From assembly GCA_021817025.1 (NCBI GenBank), contig JAKAWF010000172.1, forward strand, positions 1 to 7,032: DNA of 7,032 nucleotides, in the 5' to 3' direction. The notes under the pieces were generated by a model. That model made no database searches. It was given only the letters and a program-made list of their open reading frames with translations, and was not told the origin of the DNA. Positions 1 through 6,047 of the stretch are shown here, one piece after another; position 1 is the stretch's first letter; every line of letters starts with the position of its first letter. The translations under genes and the position numbers were made by a program. The stretch is from a bacterium (lineage in GTDB: Bacteria; Chloroflexota; Dormibacteria; UBA8260; Bog-877).

Positions 1-446
1 GACCTCGGCGGGATCCACCGCCAGCAGGCGACGTCCCTGCGCCGACAGCGCTGCCTCCACGTACTCGGCGGCGAAGCGGGCAAACCGACCCCGACGCTCG
101 ACCCCGATCGTGGCCGCCGACTCATCCCGCAGCAGGGCGAGGAACTTGCGCCGTTTGCCGTTGAGGGCTAAGCCCACCTCGGCGACCACACCGCCCACCG
201 AGAGGCCCTCGCCCGCCGCCACGCGGTGACCCGGGCCACCTGCCGGTCGAGGTCGGCCAGCTGGTCCGCCGACGAGACGCGGGCGTGGCCGGCGAGGCTG
301 CCAGCGGCGGCGGCTGAACCTGGAGCGTCGACCAGGATCAGGCCCCCGACGCGGCGCGCCGGCACCGGCAGCTTCCCGTCCCGGAACCAACGGCATGCGG
401 TCACCGGATGTACGCCTTGCACTCGCGCCCTTGCCTTCAAGTTCAT
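1..446 (-). pseudogene. IS607-family serine recombinase, frameshifted and cut by window edge
   Basis: IS607 TnpA is a small serine recombinase that cuts and joins DNA to move the element. Reading from the ATG at 446, the N-terminus has the MerR-like helix-turn-helix (QGVHPVTACRWFRDGKLPVP), followed by the catalytic ARVSSADQ motif with the nucleophilic serine still present and the DLDRQVARVTAW helix. After that Trp (about 218-219) the frame is lost and runs to a stop near 168. In the neighbouring frame the family sequence resumes at once (AGEGLSVGGVVAEVG, LALNGKRRKFLALLRDE, RFARFAAEYVEAAL, GRRLLAVDPAEV) and stays open to position 1. One missing G after the TGG codon explains the break. Several positions I expect to be conserved also differ: Tyr to His before ARVSS, Tyr to Cys in the helix-turn-helix, and ERRGR where EHRDR is usual. 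The C-terminal part lies outside the window. An alternative in-frame TTG start is at 455. Confidence 0.85.
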
Positions 447-455
447 CAGCGTCAA
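1..455 (-). mobile_element. Partial, decayed IS607-family insertion element
   Basis: The only recognisable component is the serine recombinase gene described separately. IS607 elements usually pair this gene with a downstream tnpB-type gene; here that would lie beyond position 1, outside the window. IS607 elements are known to lack terminal inverted repeats and to make no target duplication, so the right boundary cannot be fixed by sequence; it should fall between the recombinase start (446) and the end of the next ORF (495). The frameshift means this copy cannot make its own recombinase. Confidence 0.6.
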
Positions 456-494
456 TTACGGCGCGGCTCACGAGCAACCGTTCACAACTGCGGT

Positions 495-755
495 TCAGGA
501 GGACGCCTGGCCCGACCGCGAGGGCCAGGGCTTGCCGGGAGGGGGGACCGGGTGCAGAAGATACACCTCCTGCACGATCAGTACCTTCTCCAGAACCGCA
601 GTCGGGCTCTCCCTTGGCAGCAGCATCACGCCCAGCCTCTCCAGGCTCCGGCGCACCTGCTCCGGCACCGTCTGCTCGCCGCGCAGGTTCAACTCCTCCA
701 GGACCTCCAGGGCGCGGTCCAACTGCACCAGCCGAGATCGGCGGCCGGCCCGCAC
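495..755 (-). CDS. Small uncharacterised protein
   Basis: I do not recognise this gene. From the GTG at 755 it encodes 86 residues: an Arg-rich start (VRAGRRSRLVQLDRALEVL), a Leu/Glu-rich and probably helical middle (EELNLRGEQTVPEQVRRSLE), then LGVMLLPRESPTAVLEKVLI and a Pro-rich tail. There is no signal peptide, membrane segment or metal-binding motif. Third codon positions are strongly G/C from about 780 down to 510, as in the neighbouring genes, which argues that it is real. The frame stays open upstream to a TTG at 881 and a GTG at 836, but codons there look non-coding and more A+T-rich. GGGAGG at 775-770 precedes the 755 start with a rather long 14-nt spacing, so the start is uncertain. 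It lies downstream of lipB on the same strand, about 135 nt away if the 755 start is right, and ends next to the IS607 remnant. Confidence 0.5.
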   Translation of the reverse strand: MRAGRRSRLVQLDRALEVLEELNLRGEQTVPEQVRRSLERLGVMLLPRESPTAVLEKVLIVQEVYLLHPVPPPGKPWPSRSGQASS

Positions 756-776
756 CGGGCCGGTCTCACCCTCCCA

Positions 777-788
777 GCTCAGCTGAGC
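777..788. repeat. Perfect 12-bp palindrome
   Basis: GCTCAGCTGAGC is a perfect palindrome with no spacer. It sits between the end of lipB (891) and the proposed GTG start (755) of the small ORF, immediately upstream of the GGGAGG that could be its ribosome-binding site. A role as an operator is possible but unproven; without a loop it is a poor RNA hairpin. Confidence 0.6.
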
Positions 789-890
789 GGTGCTCCGCCC
801 CTTGGCTCCCCGTCCTGGTTCCCTGTGAGTGACCACTTCTTGGTGGATAAGAATATGCCCGCCGGGGGTCGATTCGTCCAATCCCGGCGC

Positions 891-1616
891 TCATTCGGGC
901 GCGGATCCGGGCTCGATCCCGAGTGGGCGTAGATCCGAGAGCCGGCCCTGCTCGGGCCGGAGTCCGAGGGCGTGGGCGACAAAGGGAGCCACCAGTTCGG
1001 CCAACGACTCCGGATTGCAGTCTCCGCTGGCGCCGCACTGCTGCATCGAGGCAGCCGTGCGGCCCTCGATCCCGCAGGGCACGATCCGCTCGAAGAAGGT
1101 GAGGTCCGTGGTCCCGTTGAGGGCGAAGCCGTGATAGGTGACCTTGCGCCCGCTCAGCCTCACACCGATCGCGGCCAGCTTCCCGGGCGCCGCCCAGACC
1201 CCGGTGTAGGGCGGATCGCGGAAGGCGTCCACCCCCCGCAGCTGGCAGGCGTCGATCAGGGCGGCCTCCAGGGCGCGCAGATAGGCGATGACGTCGATCC
1301 CGAGCGGCTCCAAGTTGACGATGGGGTAACCGACCAGCTGGCCGGGGCCGTGAAAGGTCACCGAGCCGCCGCGGTCGACGTCGAAATATTCGGCGCCGGC
1401 GGCCCTGAGGCTCTCCGCCCCCTGGCGCAGGTGCTGGGGCTCGCCCCCCTTGCCCATGGTGTAGACCGGGGGATGCTCCAACAGCAGCAGCAGATCGTCT
1501 CCCAACTCCCCCCGGGCCCGCGCCGCCGCCAGGGTGCGCTGCCATTCCCAGGCCAGCTGGTAGGGCACCGTGCCGCACCAGACCACCTTCAAGGGCGGCC
1601 GCCAGATCCCCGCCAT
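891..1616 (-). CDS. lipB: Octanoyltransferase LipB (lipoyl(octanoyl) transferase)
   Basis: LipB transfers octanoate from octanoyl-acyl carrier protein to the target lysine of lipoyl domains, the first step of lipoate assembly in the cytoplasm. The 241-residue product has the usual family length. Visible signatures are LLLLLEHPPVYTMG (about 43-55), RGGSVTFHGPGQLVGYP (82-98), the catalytic lysine in GKLAAIG (Lys146), YHGFALN (161-167) and the catalytic cysteine in VPCGIEG (Cys181). The ATG at 1616 was chosen because homology begins soon after it (WCGTVPYQLAW) and because it lies 2 nt after the lipA stop; the frame is open further upstream only inside lipA. No clear Shine-Dalgarno is seen, so translation is probably coupled to lipA. 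The last roughly 20 residues after LRP are not conserved in my experience of the family. All catalytic residues are intact. Confidence 0.95.
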   Translation of the reverse strand: MAGIWRPPLKVVWCGTVPYQLAWEWQRTLAAARARGELGDDLLLLLEHPPVYTMGKGGEPQHLRQGAESLRAAGAEYFDVDRGGSVTFHGPGQLVGYPIVNLEPLGIDVIAYLRALEAALIDACQLRGVDAFRDPPYTGVWAAPGKLAAIGVRLSGRKVTYHGFALNGTTDLTFFERIVPCGIEGRTAASMQQCGASGDCNPESLAELVAPFVAHALGLRPEQGRLSDLRPLGIEPGSAPE

Positions 1617-1618
1617 GG

Positions 1619-2632
1619 CTAGGCCGGAGCGGAGGCGGCCGCTCCCGCCGCCGCCTGCTCGTGGGCGTGGTAGGAGCTGCGCACCAGCGGGCCGGACTCG
1701 ATGTGGGCGAAGCCGAGCGAGTTGCCGTAGTCCCTCACCTCGGCGAACTCGTCGGGATGCCAGAAGCGCTCGCAGCGGATGTGCTTGAGGGAGGGCCGCA
1801 AGTACTGCCCGACGGTGACCAGCTGAACCCCCTGCGCGCTCAGGTCGCGCAGCACCTGCTTGACCTCGTCCATGCTCTCTCCCAGACCCACCATGAGCCC
1901 GGACTTCGTCTTGGAACCGGTCGCCATCTCCCCCGCCCGCCTGAGGACTTGAAGGGAGCGTTGGTAGAGGGACTTGGGCCTGACGCGTGGGAACAGCCGG
2001 GGCACGGTCTCGATGTTGTGGTTGAAGACCTCGGGCGAGGAGTCCATCACTGTGCGCAGGCTGGACTCCACTCCCTGGAAGTCGGGGGTGAGAACCTCCA
2101 CCTGGCACCCGGGGACCCGGCGGTGGATCAGGTCGATGGTGGCGGCGAAGATCTGGGCGCCGCCATCCGGGAGATCGTCCCGGTCGACCGAGGTGATCAC
2201 GGCGTGGCGGATCGCCATCGCCTCAACCGCAGCCGCCACCCGCTGCGGCTCGTCCAGATCCAGGCCCGTGGGCCGGCCCGACCTGACGGCGCAGAAGGCG
2301 CAGGCCCTGGTGCAGATGTCGCCCAGGATCATGAAGGTGGCGGTGCCGTAGCTCCAGCACTCGCCGAGGTTGGGGCAGCGGGCCTCCTCGCAGACGGTGT
2401 GCAGTCGCTTGCTCCTCATCAAGTGGTCGAGCTCGGAGTATTTCGCACCCTGGGGCATCTTGACCGTGAGCCAGGGCGGACGGTGATCCACCCCCGCCGG
2501 CATCAGCTGCCGCCACATCGGCCTGCCGTCCCCCACCGGGCCCCGTCCGGGGATGACGGAGGGGCGCCGGTCGGGCACGACCGGCAGGGCCACCCGAGGC
2601 GCGCTGGGAGATGAGCCGGGGGCGTTGTCCAC
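1619..2632 (-). CDS. lipA: Lipoyl synthase LipA (radical SAM)
   Basis: LipA inserts two sulfur atoms at C6 and C8 of the protein-bound octanoyl chain made by LipB. Both iron-sulfur sites are complete. The auxiliary cluster cysteines are in the CX4CX5C segment (Cys81, Cys86, Cys92), with the C-terminal RSSYHA motif (318-323) giving the serine ligand. The radical-SAM cluster is in CTRACAFC (Cys107, Cys111, Cys114). Other family marks are ITSVDRDDLPDGGA, NHNIETVPRLF, LMVGLGE and GQYLRPS. From the GTG at 2632 the protein is 337 residues, with about 50 Pro-rich residues before the conserved PPWLTVKMP. That extension has strongly G/C third positions, which supports translation, and AGGA lies 7 nt upstream of the GTG. 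In-frame ATGs at 2518 and 2503 would give 299 or 294 residues, nearer to B. subtilis LipA, so the start is not certain. First gene of the lipA-lipB pair. Confidence 0.95.
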   Translation of the reverse strand: MDNAPGSSPSAPRVALPVVPDRRPSVIPGRGPVGDGRPMWRQLMPAGVDHRPPWLTVKMPQGAKYSELDHLMRSKRLHTVCEEARCPNLGECWSYGTATFMILGDICTRACAFCAVRSGRPTGLDLDEPQRVAAAVEAMAIRHAVITSVDRDDLPDGGAQIFAATIDLIHRRVPGCQVEVLTPDFQGVESSLRTVMDSSPEVFNHNIETVPRLFPRVRPKSLYQRSLQVLRRAGEMATGSKTKSGLMVGLGESMDEVKQVLRDLSAQGVQLVTVGQYLRPSLKHIRCERFWHPDEFAEVRDYGNSLGFAHIESGPLVRSSYHAHEQAAAGAAASAPA

Positions 2633-2640
2633 GCTTCCAT

Positions 2641-2655
2641 CCTAAGGCCTCCTCC
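2641..2655 (-). promoter_or_regulatory. Strong Shine-Dalgarno upstream of lipA
   Basis: On the minus strand GGAGGAGG (2655-2648) lies 7 nt before an ATG at 2640, ideal spacing. That ATG is not in the lipA frame. The in-frame lipA GTG at 2632 is 15 nt from this purine run but 7 nt from AGGA at 2643-2640. Which start the ribosome uses here is unclear. Confidence 0.5.
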
Positions 2656-2692
2656 GATCGGCGAAGGCCGAGACAAGTCCCCAAAGCGACTG

Positions 2693-2723
2693 GCCCGGTT
2701 CCGGTCAAGTGCGAGCCCGGTTC
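2693..2723. repeat. 9-bp direct repeat, 22-bp period, upstream of lipA
   Basis: GCCCGGTTC occurs at 2693-2701 and again at 2715-2723. Start-to-start distance is 22 bp, close to two helical turns, so both copies would face the same side of the DNA. The possible -35 TTGACC (2708-2703, minus strand) lies between them. This arrangement is typical of regulator sites, but no regulator is identified. Confidence 0.5.
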
Positions 2724-2734
2724 GAACCAGATCG

Positions 2735-2793
2735 GTGCCCGAGTGGCTGTCGCTCCCGACTTGATTTCCGAAACGGACCACGCGACCGGGCAC
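2735..2793. repeat. Inverted repeat GTGCCCG / CGGGCAC
   Basis: The two 7-nt arms (2735-2741 and 2787-2793) are perfectly complementary, separated by 45 nt. The loop is long, so this may be chance; its position in the divergent promoter region is the only reason to record it. Confidence 0.3.
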
Positions 2794-2872
2794 TCGTGAA
2801 GACACCGATACGCGGCTGTCACATTCCACCAAAACGACCGTCCAGAGGGCTCAGTCCGGCGATGATGCAGTC

Positions 2873-4321
2873 GTGACCACGCATCCTTGGGGCCTGGGGG
2901 GCCGCCCCGCGGACCCTGCGGTCCGCCTGCTGGCGGGAGCTACCGCCCTGCTGTTGGGCGGCTCCGCCCAGGTGGCGGCGGTCAGCCTGGGAGTCCCGAT
3001 GGCGGGCATGCTGGTGGCCATCCCGTGCCTCGCCTTGGTCGTCACCCTCTGGCGGCCCAGCCTGATAGAGCTTGGGATCCTAGCTGCGGCCCTGGGGATC
3101 GAGGCGCTGATCGTGGTCCACACCGGCGCATCCAGATATTTCGACTGGTACGAGCACTATCAGATGGCGCTTGCCTTCGCGGGCCTGCCCATCTCGATTC
3201 CAAGGATGGACCTGCTGCAGCGCACCCCCATCTTTGATGCCCTGCTGTCCCCGTGGCTGCTGATCCACGCTCAATACTGGGTATTCCAGATCGGATCAGT
3301 GCTTCTCAATACGCTCTGGCTGTGGCCGGCCCGGCTCCTTCTGGCGAGGTTGGGCACCGACTCCTCGGGGCGGCTACTGGCGGTGGCGGCATGCCCCATG
3401 CTGCTGATCAACCTCGTCTACACATGGCCGTGGGAACTGGTGATCTTCTTTCTCTTGGCCGCCGCGTGGTTTGCGCTCGAGGCTCGGACAGTGGCGACTC
3501 TTGGCCTCGGGTTGACTCTCGCCGGTGCGCTCATGGTGCATCCCGGTTCCATCGGCTATGTGCTAGGGCTAGCTCTATGGATCGGCCTGCGCCAAACGCG
3601 CCGTGTGCTGCCGGTCACTATTGTCGGGCTCGCCACCATCCTCGGCCTGGTGCCTTGGATGGTCTTCACCACCCAAGGCCACTTGAGCGCGCTGATCACT
3701 CACTCCGAGCCGGTCGCTGGCAGCAGTGGCGTCCTGAACTGGCTCGCGACCAGGCCCATCCTGCTCCTGACTAGCGTGATACCCGACCGTGGCCAGGCCG
3801 GGAACCCGATTGACGCGACGTTGGCCCTCTTCAACTTCAGTCTCGCCGCCGCACTGGTCCCGAGTGCGATACTGGCCCGTCGGCGGCTCACGGTGCCGGA
3901 ACCGGTGGCCTGGATGGTGGTCGGCGGTCTAGTGGCAGGTTGGCTGTTGCAGCCACCTCCTTGGGCCCCCTCCGGGATAGCCGAAATTGGCCTCCCTGCG
4001 GTGGCCCTGCTCCTGATCAGCTGGCTGGCTCGGACCTCGGGCAAGTCAGCCCGCGCCATAACCACCATGCACAGCGCGCTTGGAACCAGCGTGGCCGCGA
4101 TTCTCATCTTCGAAGGCGCCACCGCCAAAGCCACCGACCTGAACCTGGTACTGAAGGTCCACAACCACCTCCGTTATCTGGTGAACTTGGTCGGACCGCT
4201 GCCGGGAATCCTCGCGGCGGCGGCGGGGATCGGACTCATCGTCTGGAGCCTGACAAGGGCAGGGGCCACCGATGCAGGCCGCCAACCGGCGGAGCTGGAG
4301 TTTGGTGGCCTGCCACCGTGA
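2873..4321 (+). CDS. Polytopic membrane protein, GT-C (GT39-like) glycosyltransferase family
   Basis: The 482-residue product is very hydrophobic with about 11-13 likely membrane segments (for example 20-38, 43-60, 64-83, 166-202, 206-235, 245-265, 313-335, 372-386, 396-414, 440-460). Between the third and fourth segments lies a polar loop with DWYEHY (91-96) and QRTPIFDALL (116-125), followed by QYWVFQIGSVLLN and later LVYTWPWELVIFFLL (181-195). This order resembles GT-C enzymes of the dolichyl-phosphate-mannose mannosyltransferase type, which move sugars from polyprenyl-phosphate donors outside the membrane; an acidic residue in the first outer loop (here Asp91 or Glu94) is the usual catalytic base. 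The assignment is by pattern and the acceptor is unknown. The GTG at 2873 is the only sensible start; no good Shine-Dalgarno precedes it. Codons ATA and CTA recur (three CTA within VLGLALW), unlike the flanking genes, which could reflect transfer or low expression. It is transcribed against both neighbours. Confidence 0.75.
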   Translation: MTTHPWGLGGRPADPAVRLLAGATALLLGGSAQVAAVSLGVPMAGMLVAIPCLALVVTLWRPSLIELGILAAALGIEALIVVHTGASRYFDWYEHYQMALAFAGLPISIPRMDLLQRTPIFDALLSPWLLIHAQYWVFQIGSVLLNTLWLWPARLLLARLGTDSSGRLLAVAACPMLLINLVYTWPWELVIFFLLAAAWFALEARTVATLGLGLTLAGALMVHPGSIGYVLGLALWIGLRQTRRVLPVTIVGLATILGLVPWMVFTTQGHLSALITHSEPVAGSSGVLNWLATRPILLLTSVIPDRGQAGNPIDATLALFNFSLAAALVPSAILARRRLTVPEPVAWMVVGGLVAGWLLQPPPWAPSGIAEIGLPAVALLLISWLARTSGKSARAITTMHSALGTSVAAILIFEGATAKATDLNLVLKVHNHLRYLVNLVGPLPGILAAAAGIGLIVWSLTRAGATDAGRQPAELEFGGLPP

Positions 4322-4350
4322 GTGGCGTCTTCGGCTATGACGTGGTGGTA

Positions 4351-4388
4351 AGGCGGCCTCAGCCAGAACCTTGAGAGGGCAGCCGCCT
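4351..4388 (+). terminator. Stem-loop after the membrane gene, possible terminator
   Basis: AGGCGGC (4351-4357) pairs with GCCGCCT (4382-4388); directly inside, CTCA pairs with TGAG, leaving a six-base bulge on the 3' side. The structure begins 29 nt after the stop codon. No T-run follows, so it would be a weak or factor-assisted terminator, or an RNA 3'-end protecting structure. Confidence 0.35.
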
Positions 4389-4515
4389 GACCGCGACTGA
4401 GCTGGCGCCGCGAGGAAGTGTTGGTCAACCACATCAGCTCGCCGCAGCTATGGATTCTCTGGGTGGGCCCGCCTCCACATCGGGCACAATTAGAGGCTCA
4501 CCCGCCTGGCCACCA

Positions 4516-4536
4516 GCTTGCCCTGCCGGGCCAAGC
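4516..4536. terminator. Stem-loop in the convergent gap, possible bidirectional terminator
   Basis: GCTTGCCC (4516-4523) pairs with GGG-C-CAAGC (4528-4536) around a TGCC loop, with one bulged C: eight pairs, mostly G-C. It is about 155 nt beyond the E2 stop on the minus strand and 195 nt beyond the membrane-gene stop. No T-run follows on either strand. Confidence 0.3.
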
Positions 4537-4691
4537 CCGTAGAGCAGGCTGCTCCGCCAAGTCAGGCGACCTAAAGAGCAGATAAGGGCACCTCTCGCCC
4601 CCTCCACGAAGAGTGGCCATCCGGTTGCCTCAGGGCCCGGCGTTTCAGGGACGCGCGGCTGGGAGCCACCCGGGCTGGGCCAGGACCATTC

Positions 4692-6020
4692 TCAGTAGAT
4701 CGGCGTGTCCTCGGTCACACCCTCCAGCCAGCTCTTGACCGCTCCGAGCATTCGGGCCGCCGCCAGACCGTCGTTGAGGCGGTGGTCGAAGCTCAAGCAG
4801 AGGTTCATCATGGGGCGGATCGCGATGGCGTCCCCGATCACCACCGGCCGCTTGACCACGGCGTCCATGACCAGGATCCCCGCCTGGGGCTGGTTGATGA
4901 TCGCCTGCGACATCACCGTCCCCAGCGCGCCCGCGTTGTTGAGGGTGAAGGTGCCGCCTTCCACGTCCTCCAGCCTGGCCTTCCCGGCCCGGGCCCTGGC
5001 GATCAGCTCAGCCGCGGCCTGGGCCAGCCCGGCCACGCTGTAACGGTCCGCGCCCCGCACCACCGGGACGATCAGGCCGTCCTGGACGCTCACCGCCAGC
5101 CCCAGGTTGACCTCCCGCTGGAGGACGATCGAGTCCTCCTCGAAGACCGCATTCATGGACGGCACGGCCCGCAACCCCAGGCAGGTCGCCTGCATCGCGT
5201 AGGGGAGGAAGCTCAGCTCCACGCCCGTGGTCTTGCGGAAGCGCTCCTTGTGGGTGGTCCTGGCTGCCGCGACCCCGCTCATGTCGACCTCCACCATGGT
5301 CCAGGCATGAGGTGAGGTCTGCCGGCTGCGGACCATGTGCTCGGCGATCGCCCGCCGCATCGGTGAGAGGGCGATCCTGTCGCCCGGTCCGGCCGGGTGC
5401 TGCCCGGCGGCCGCTGCCGCCTGGGAGCTGGCCCCCGCGGCCGGAGCCTGCGAGCGCTCCCCTCGCTCCAGGAAGAGCATCACGTCGCGCTTGGTGATAC
5501 GACCCTGAAAGCCCGTCCCCGACACCTGGGCCAGGTCTACCCCGTGCTCGGAGGCCAGGGCGCGCACCGCCGGGCTGATGAACCCGTCCGGCGCCGCCGG
5601 AGCAGCCGCGTGAACCCCCGGTGACGGCTCCTCGGCCTCCGCGGCTGGCTGGGAGGCTGCGGGCGGCTGAGCAGGCAAAGGGCCGGCTGGCGGCGCCCCC
5701 AAGGAGGGGGACACCACCGGGAGGGGAGGTTCCTCGGTGGCTGCCGGCACCACTGCCGCCACTGCTGCCACCGCGTCCTCCTCAGCGCCGTCCAGGGTGC
5801 AGATCGGCTGACCGACCAGGAGGCGCTCGCCCTCCCCGGCCAGGATCTCCCCCACCGTGCCCGCCGCTGGCGAGGGGACCTCGGCCGTCACCTTGTCGGT
5901 GATCACCTCCACCAGGGAGTCGAACTTGCTGACCTGCTGCCCGGGCTTGACCAGCCAGGAGCCGATGGTGCCCTCCGTGACCGACTCCCCCAGCTGGGGC
6001 ATCTTGACCGTGATCGACAT
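4692..6020 (-). CDS. 2-oxo acid dehydrogenase E2, dihydrolipoamide acyltransferase
   Basis: E2 is the core of a pyruvate, branched-chain or 2-oxoglutarate dehydrogenase complex: its lipoyl arm takes the acyl group from E1 and passes it to CoA. The 442 residues show a single N-terminal lipoyl domain (about 1-78, lipoyl lysine Lys43 in EVITDKVTAEVPSP), an Ala/Pro-rich flexible linker (79-146), the peripheral-subunit-binding domain (148-184, FISPAVRALASEHGVDL to RITKRDV), a second linker, and the catalytic domain (about 215-442) with the active-site motif DHRLNDG (His413, Asp417). The ATG at 6020 fits the family start (ITVKMPQLGESVTEGTI) and has AGGGGA 9 nt upstream. It follows the E1 beta gene by 27 nt, so the two are probably one operon. 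Substrate cannot be read from the sequence; the separate E1 beta favours pyruvate or branched-chain 2-oxo acids over 2-oxoglutarate. Confidence 0.93.
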   Translation of the reverse strand: MSITVKMPQLGESVTEGTIGSWLVKPGQQVSKFDSLVEVITDKVTAEVPSPAAGTVGEILAGEGERLLVGQPICTLDGAEEDAVAAVAAVVPAATEEPPLPVVSPSLGAPPAGPLPAQPPAASQPAAEAEEPSPGVHAAAPAAPDGFISPAVRALASEHGVDLAQVSGTGFQGRITKRDVMLFLERGERSQAPAAGASSQAAAAAGQHPAGPGDRIALSPMRRAIAEHMVRSRQTSPHAWTMVEVDMSGVAAARTTHKERFRKTTGVELSFLPYAMQATCLGLRAVPSMNAVFEEDSIVLQREVNLGLAVSVQDGLIVPVVRGADRYSVAGLAQAAAELIARARAGKARLEDVEGGTFTLNNAGALGTVMSQAIINQPQAGILVMDAVVKRPVVIGDAIAIRPMMNLCLSFDHRLNDGLAAARMLGAVKSWLEGVTEDTPIY

Positions 6021-6047
6021 TGGTTTGGTTCCCCTGCCTTGAGTTGA

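Larger units (their letters stand above)
2656..2872. promoter_or_regulatory. Divergent intergenic region between lipA and the membrane gene
   Basis: This stretch must hold the promoters for lipA (minus) and the membrane protein (plus). No convincing -35/-10 pair is visible on either strand; TTGACC on the minus strand at 2708-2703 is a possible -35 but has no good -10 at 17 nt. The region contains the direct repeat GCCCGGTTC at 2693-2701 and 2715-2723, the palindrome GGTTCGAACC at 2719-2728 overlapping the second copy, and the inverted pair GTGCCCG (2735-2741) and CGGGCAC (2787-2793). Confidence 0.35.
4322..4691. other. 370-bp convergent gap without a clear gene
   Basis: The membrane gene (plus) ends at 4321 and the E2 gene (minus) ends at 4692, so this gap should contain the transcription ends of both. 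I see an 18-codon ORF at 4318-4374 and two stem-loops (4351-4388 and 4516-4536). An open plus-strand frame of about 64 codons (4391-4582) has no recognisable product. Composition is slightly less G+C-rich than the genes around it. No tRNA, insertion-sequence end or CRISPR-like repeat is visible. Confidence 0.6.

Noticed and set aside
476..495. Hairpin AACCG / CGGTT near the IS607 start
   Set aside because: Only five pairs with a ten-base loop and no T-tract; not enough to call a terminator or an element end.
495..881. Long form of the small ORF starting at TTG 881
   Set aside because: Codons between 881 and about 780 lose the G/C third-position bias, the region is more A+T-rich, and no Shine-Dalgarno precedes the TTG. 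A shorter form is more likely, though this is not proven.
891..2108. LipB extended upstream to 2108
   Set aside because: Everything upstream of 1616 lies within lipA in another frame and reads as Arg/Gly/Ala-rich noise. The ATG at 1616, 2 nt after the lipA stop, fits the family start.
1661..2614. Long plus-strand open frame opposite lipA
   Set aside because: It mirrors lipA on the other strand, its protein is rich in His/Gly/Arg/Asp with no family features, and lipA is unmistakable. High G+C makes such antisense frames common.
2719..2740. Possible tRNA (GGTTCGAACC T-loop-like motif and GTGCCCGAGTGGC, which resembles a tRNA-Ser 5' part)
   Set aside because: Neither strand gives a five-pair T-stem around TTCGAAC, and no anticodon or acceptor stem can be formed around it.
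4391..4582. Plus-strand frame of about 64 codons in the gap (contains EEVLVNHISSPQLWIL)
   Set aside because: It has no good start, no Shine-Dalgarno and no recognisable family, and codon composition is not like that of the neighbouring genes.
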